Source of the DNA: Phycisphaeraceae bacterium
GTDB lineage: Bacteria; Planctomycetota; Phycisphaerae; Phycisphaerales; Phycisphaeraceae
Direction of reading: 5' to 3'
DNA length: 5,242 nucleotides
NCBI GenBank assembly: GCA_020850375.1
Contig: JADZET010000028.1
Location: forward strand, 1 to 5,242
The notes under the pieces are model-generated. The model saw nothing but the letters and a program-made list of their open reading frames with translations, had not been told where the DNA came from and made no database searches. Each line of letters begins with the position of its first letter. Within the stretch, counting starts at the first letter, position 1. Of this stretch, positions 4,950-5,242 are shown in pieces. Both the position numbers and the translations under genes were made by a program.

Positions 4950-5242
4950 CTACCTCCGTCCCCCCGCCGAGACAGGTGAGTTGGACATGCCTGGGCCGGC
5001 GGGCAGCGGCTGCGCGCCGGGGCGGCGACGATCGAGCTGACGACGGGCGTTCTCGATGTTCTGCACGAGGGCGAGGAGCTGCTTGCTGGTGCGGTCGAAG
5101 TCGGCGGCGCCCTGGACCTCGTTGCGGCCCTGCTGGAGGAACTGGTCGATGGGGGTCTTGCAGGCGATGGCCAGGTCGAAGTCGGGGTTGGAGCCTGAGG
5201 CGTAGGCGCCGATGTTCAGGAGGTCCTCGACCTGAGCGTAGG
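4950..5242 (-). CDS. fliI: Flagellum-specific ATP synthase FliI, C-terminal 96 residues (partial)
   Basis: FliI is the hexameric F1-beta-like ATPase at the base of the flagellar type III export apparatus; it helps unload substrates and works with FliH and FliJ. Only the C-terminal end is present: YAQVEDLLNIGAYASGSNPD then FDLAIACKTPIDQFLQQGRN, matching the family's C-terminal pattern DL..IGAY..GS.P..D.AI....I..FL.Q. The Walker A and B motifs lie outside the window. After the LLALV segment (residues about 55-59 of the fragment), where enteric FliI ends, the protein continues about 37 residues with a basic, Pro/Gly-rich tail (RRQLDRRRPG onward) before TAG 4952-4950. The frame is open to the window edge, with two bases of the preceding codon. 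fliJ follows 98 nt downstream. Confidence 0.93.
   Translation of the reverse strand, partial: YAQVEDLLNIGAYASGSNPDFDLAIACKTPIDQFLQQGRNEVQGAADFDRTSKQLLALVQNIENARRQLDRRRPGAQPLPAGPGMSNSPVSAGGRR

Noticed and set aside
4372..5040. 222-aa plus-strand frame across fliJ and the fliI-fliJ gap
   Set aside because: It runs antisense to fliJ and the end of fliI, shows no recognisable motif, and has no promoter or SD. High GC makes long spurious frames common.

Overview
The window is one minus-strand run of flagellar genes in high-GC DNA (roughly two thirds G+C by eye). In transcription order, from right to left, it reads: end of fliI (export ATPase), fliJ (export chaperone/stalk), a MotE/YlxF-like membrane coiled-coil protein, fliK (hook-length ruler), flgD (hook cap), a small unrecognised protein, and the start of flgE (hook protein). 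Both ends are cut: fliI lacks its N-terminal part and flgE its C-terminal part. There are no RNA genes, mobile elements or CRISPR arrays. All plus-strand reading frames look like antisense shadows of these genes.

The organism is probably a planctomycete. This rests on my memory of how planctomycete FlgE and FliI proteins read (for example FlgE with NFNIVPG and FliI with FLQQGRNEVQG), together with high GC and strong use of C/G-ending codons. It is inference, not a database result. The gene order fliI-fliJ-ylxF-fliK-flgD-x-flgE is the widely conserved type III export and hook-assembly cluster also found in Firmicutes, so order alone does not fix the phylum.

Layout: fliI ends at 4950. A 98-nt gap with a GC hairpin and a strong Shine-Dalgarno (SD) leads to fliJ (4851-4393). 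fliJ overlaps the motE-like gene (4393-3674) by one base in TGATG, and that gene overlaps fliK (3677-2088) in ATGA. A 38-nt gap with AAGGAG leads to flgD (2049-1495). Just after the flgD stop is a perfect 10-bp hairpin, then an AGGAG and a GTG that is my preferred start for the small unknown gene (1426-1073). A 54-nt gap with a 6-bp hairpin and AAGGAG leads to flgE (1018 to the window edge).

Together the products build the hook. FliI and FliJ feed substrates to the export gate, FlgD caps the growing hook, FlgE polymerises into it, and FliK measures its length and triggers the substrate switch. The MotE-like protein probably supports export or the motor at the membrane. I see no wholly new system. 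The items most worth a second look are the unknown gene in the flgD-flgE slot, the hairpin in front of it, and the Thr/Asp-rich tail that ends FlgD.
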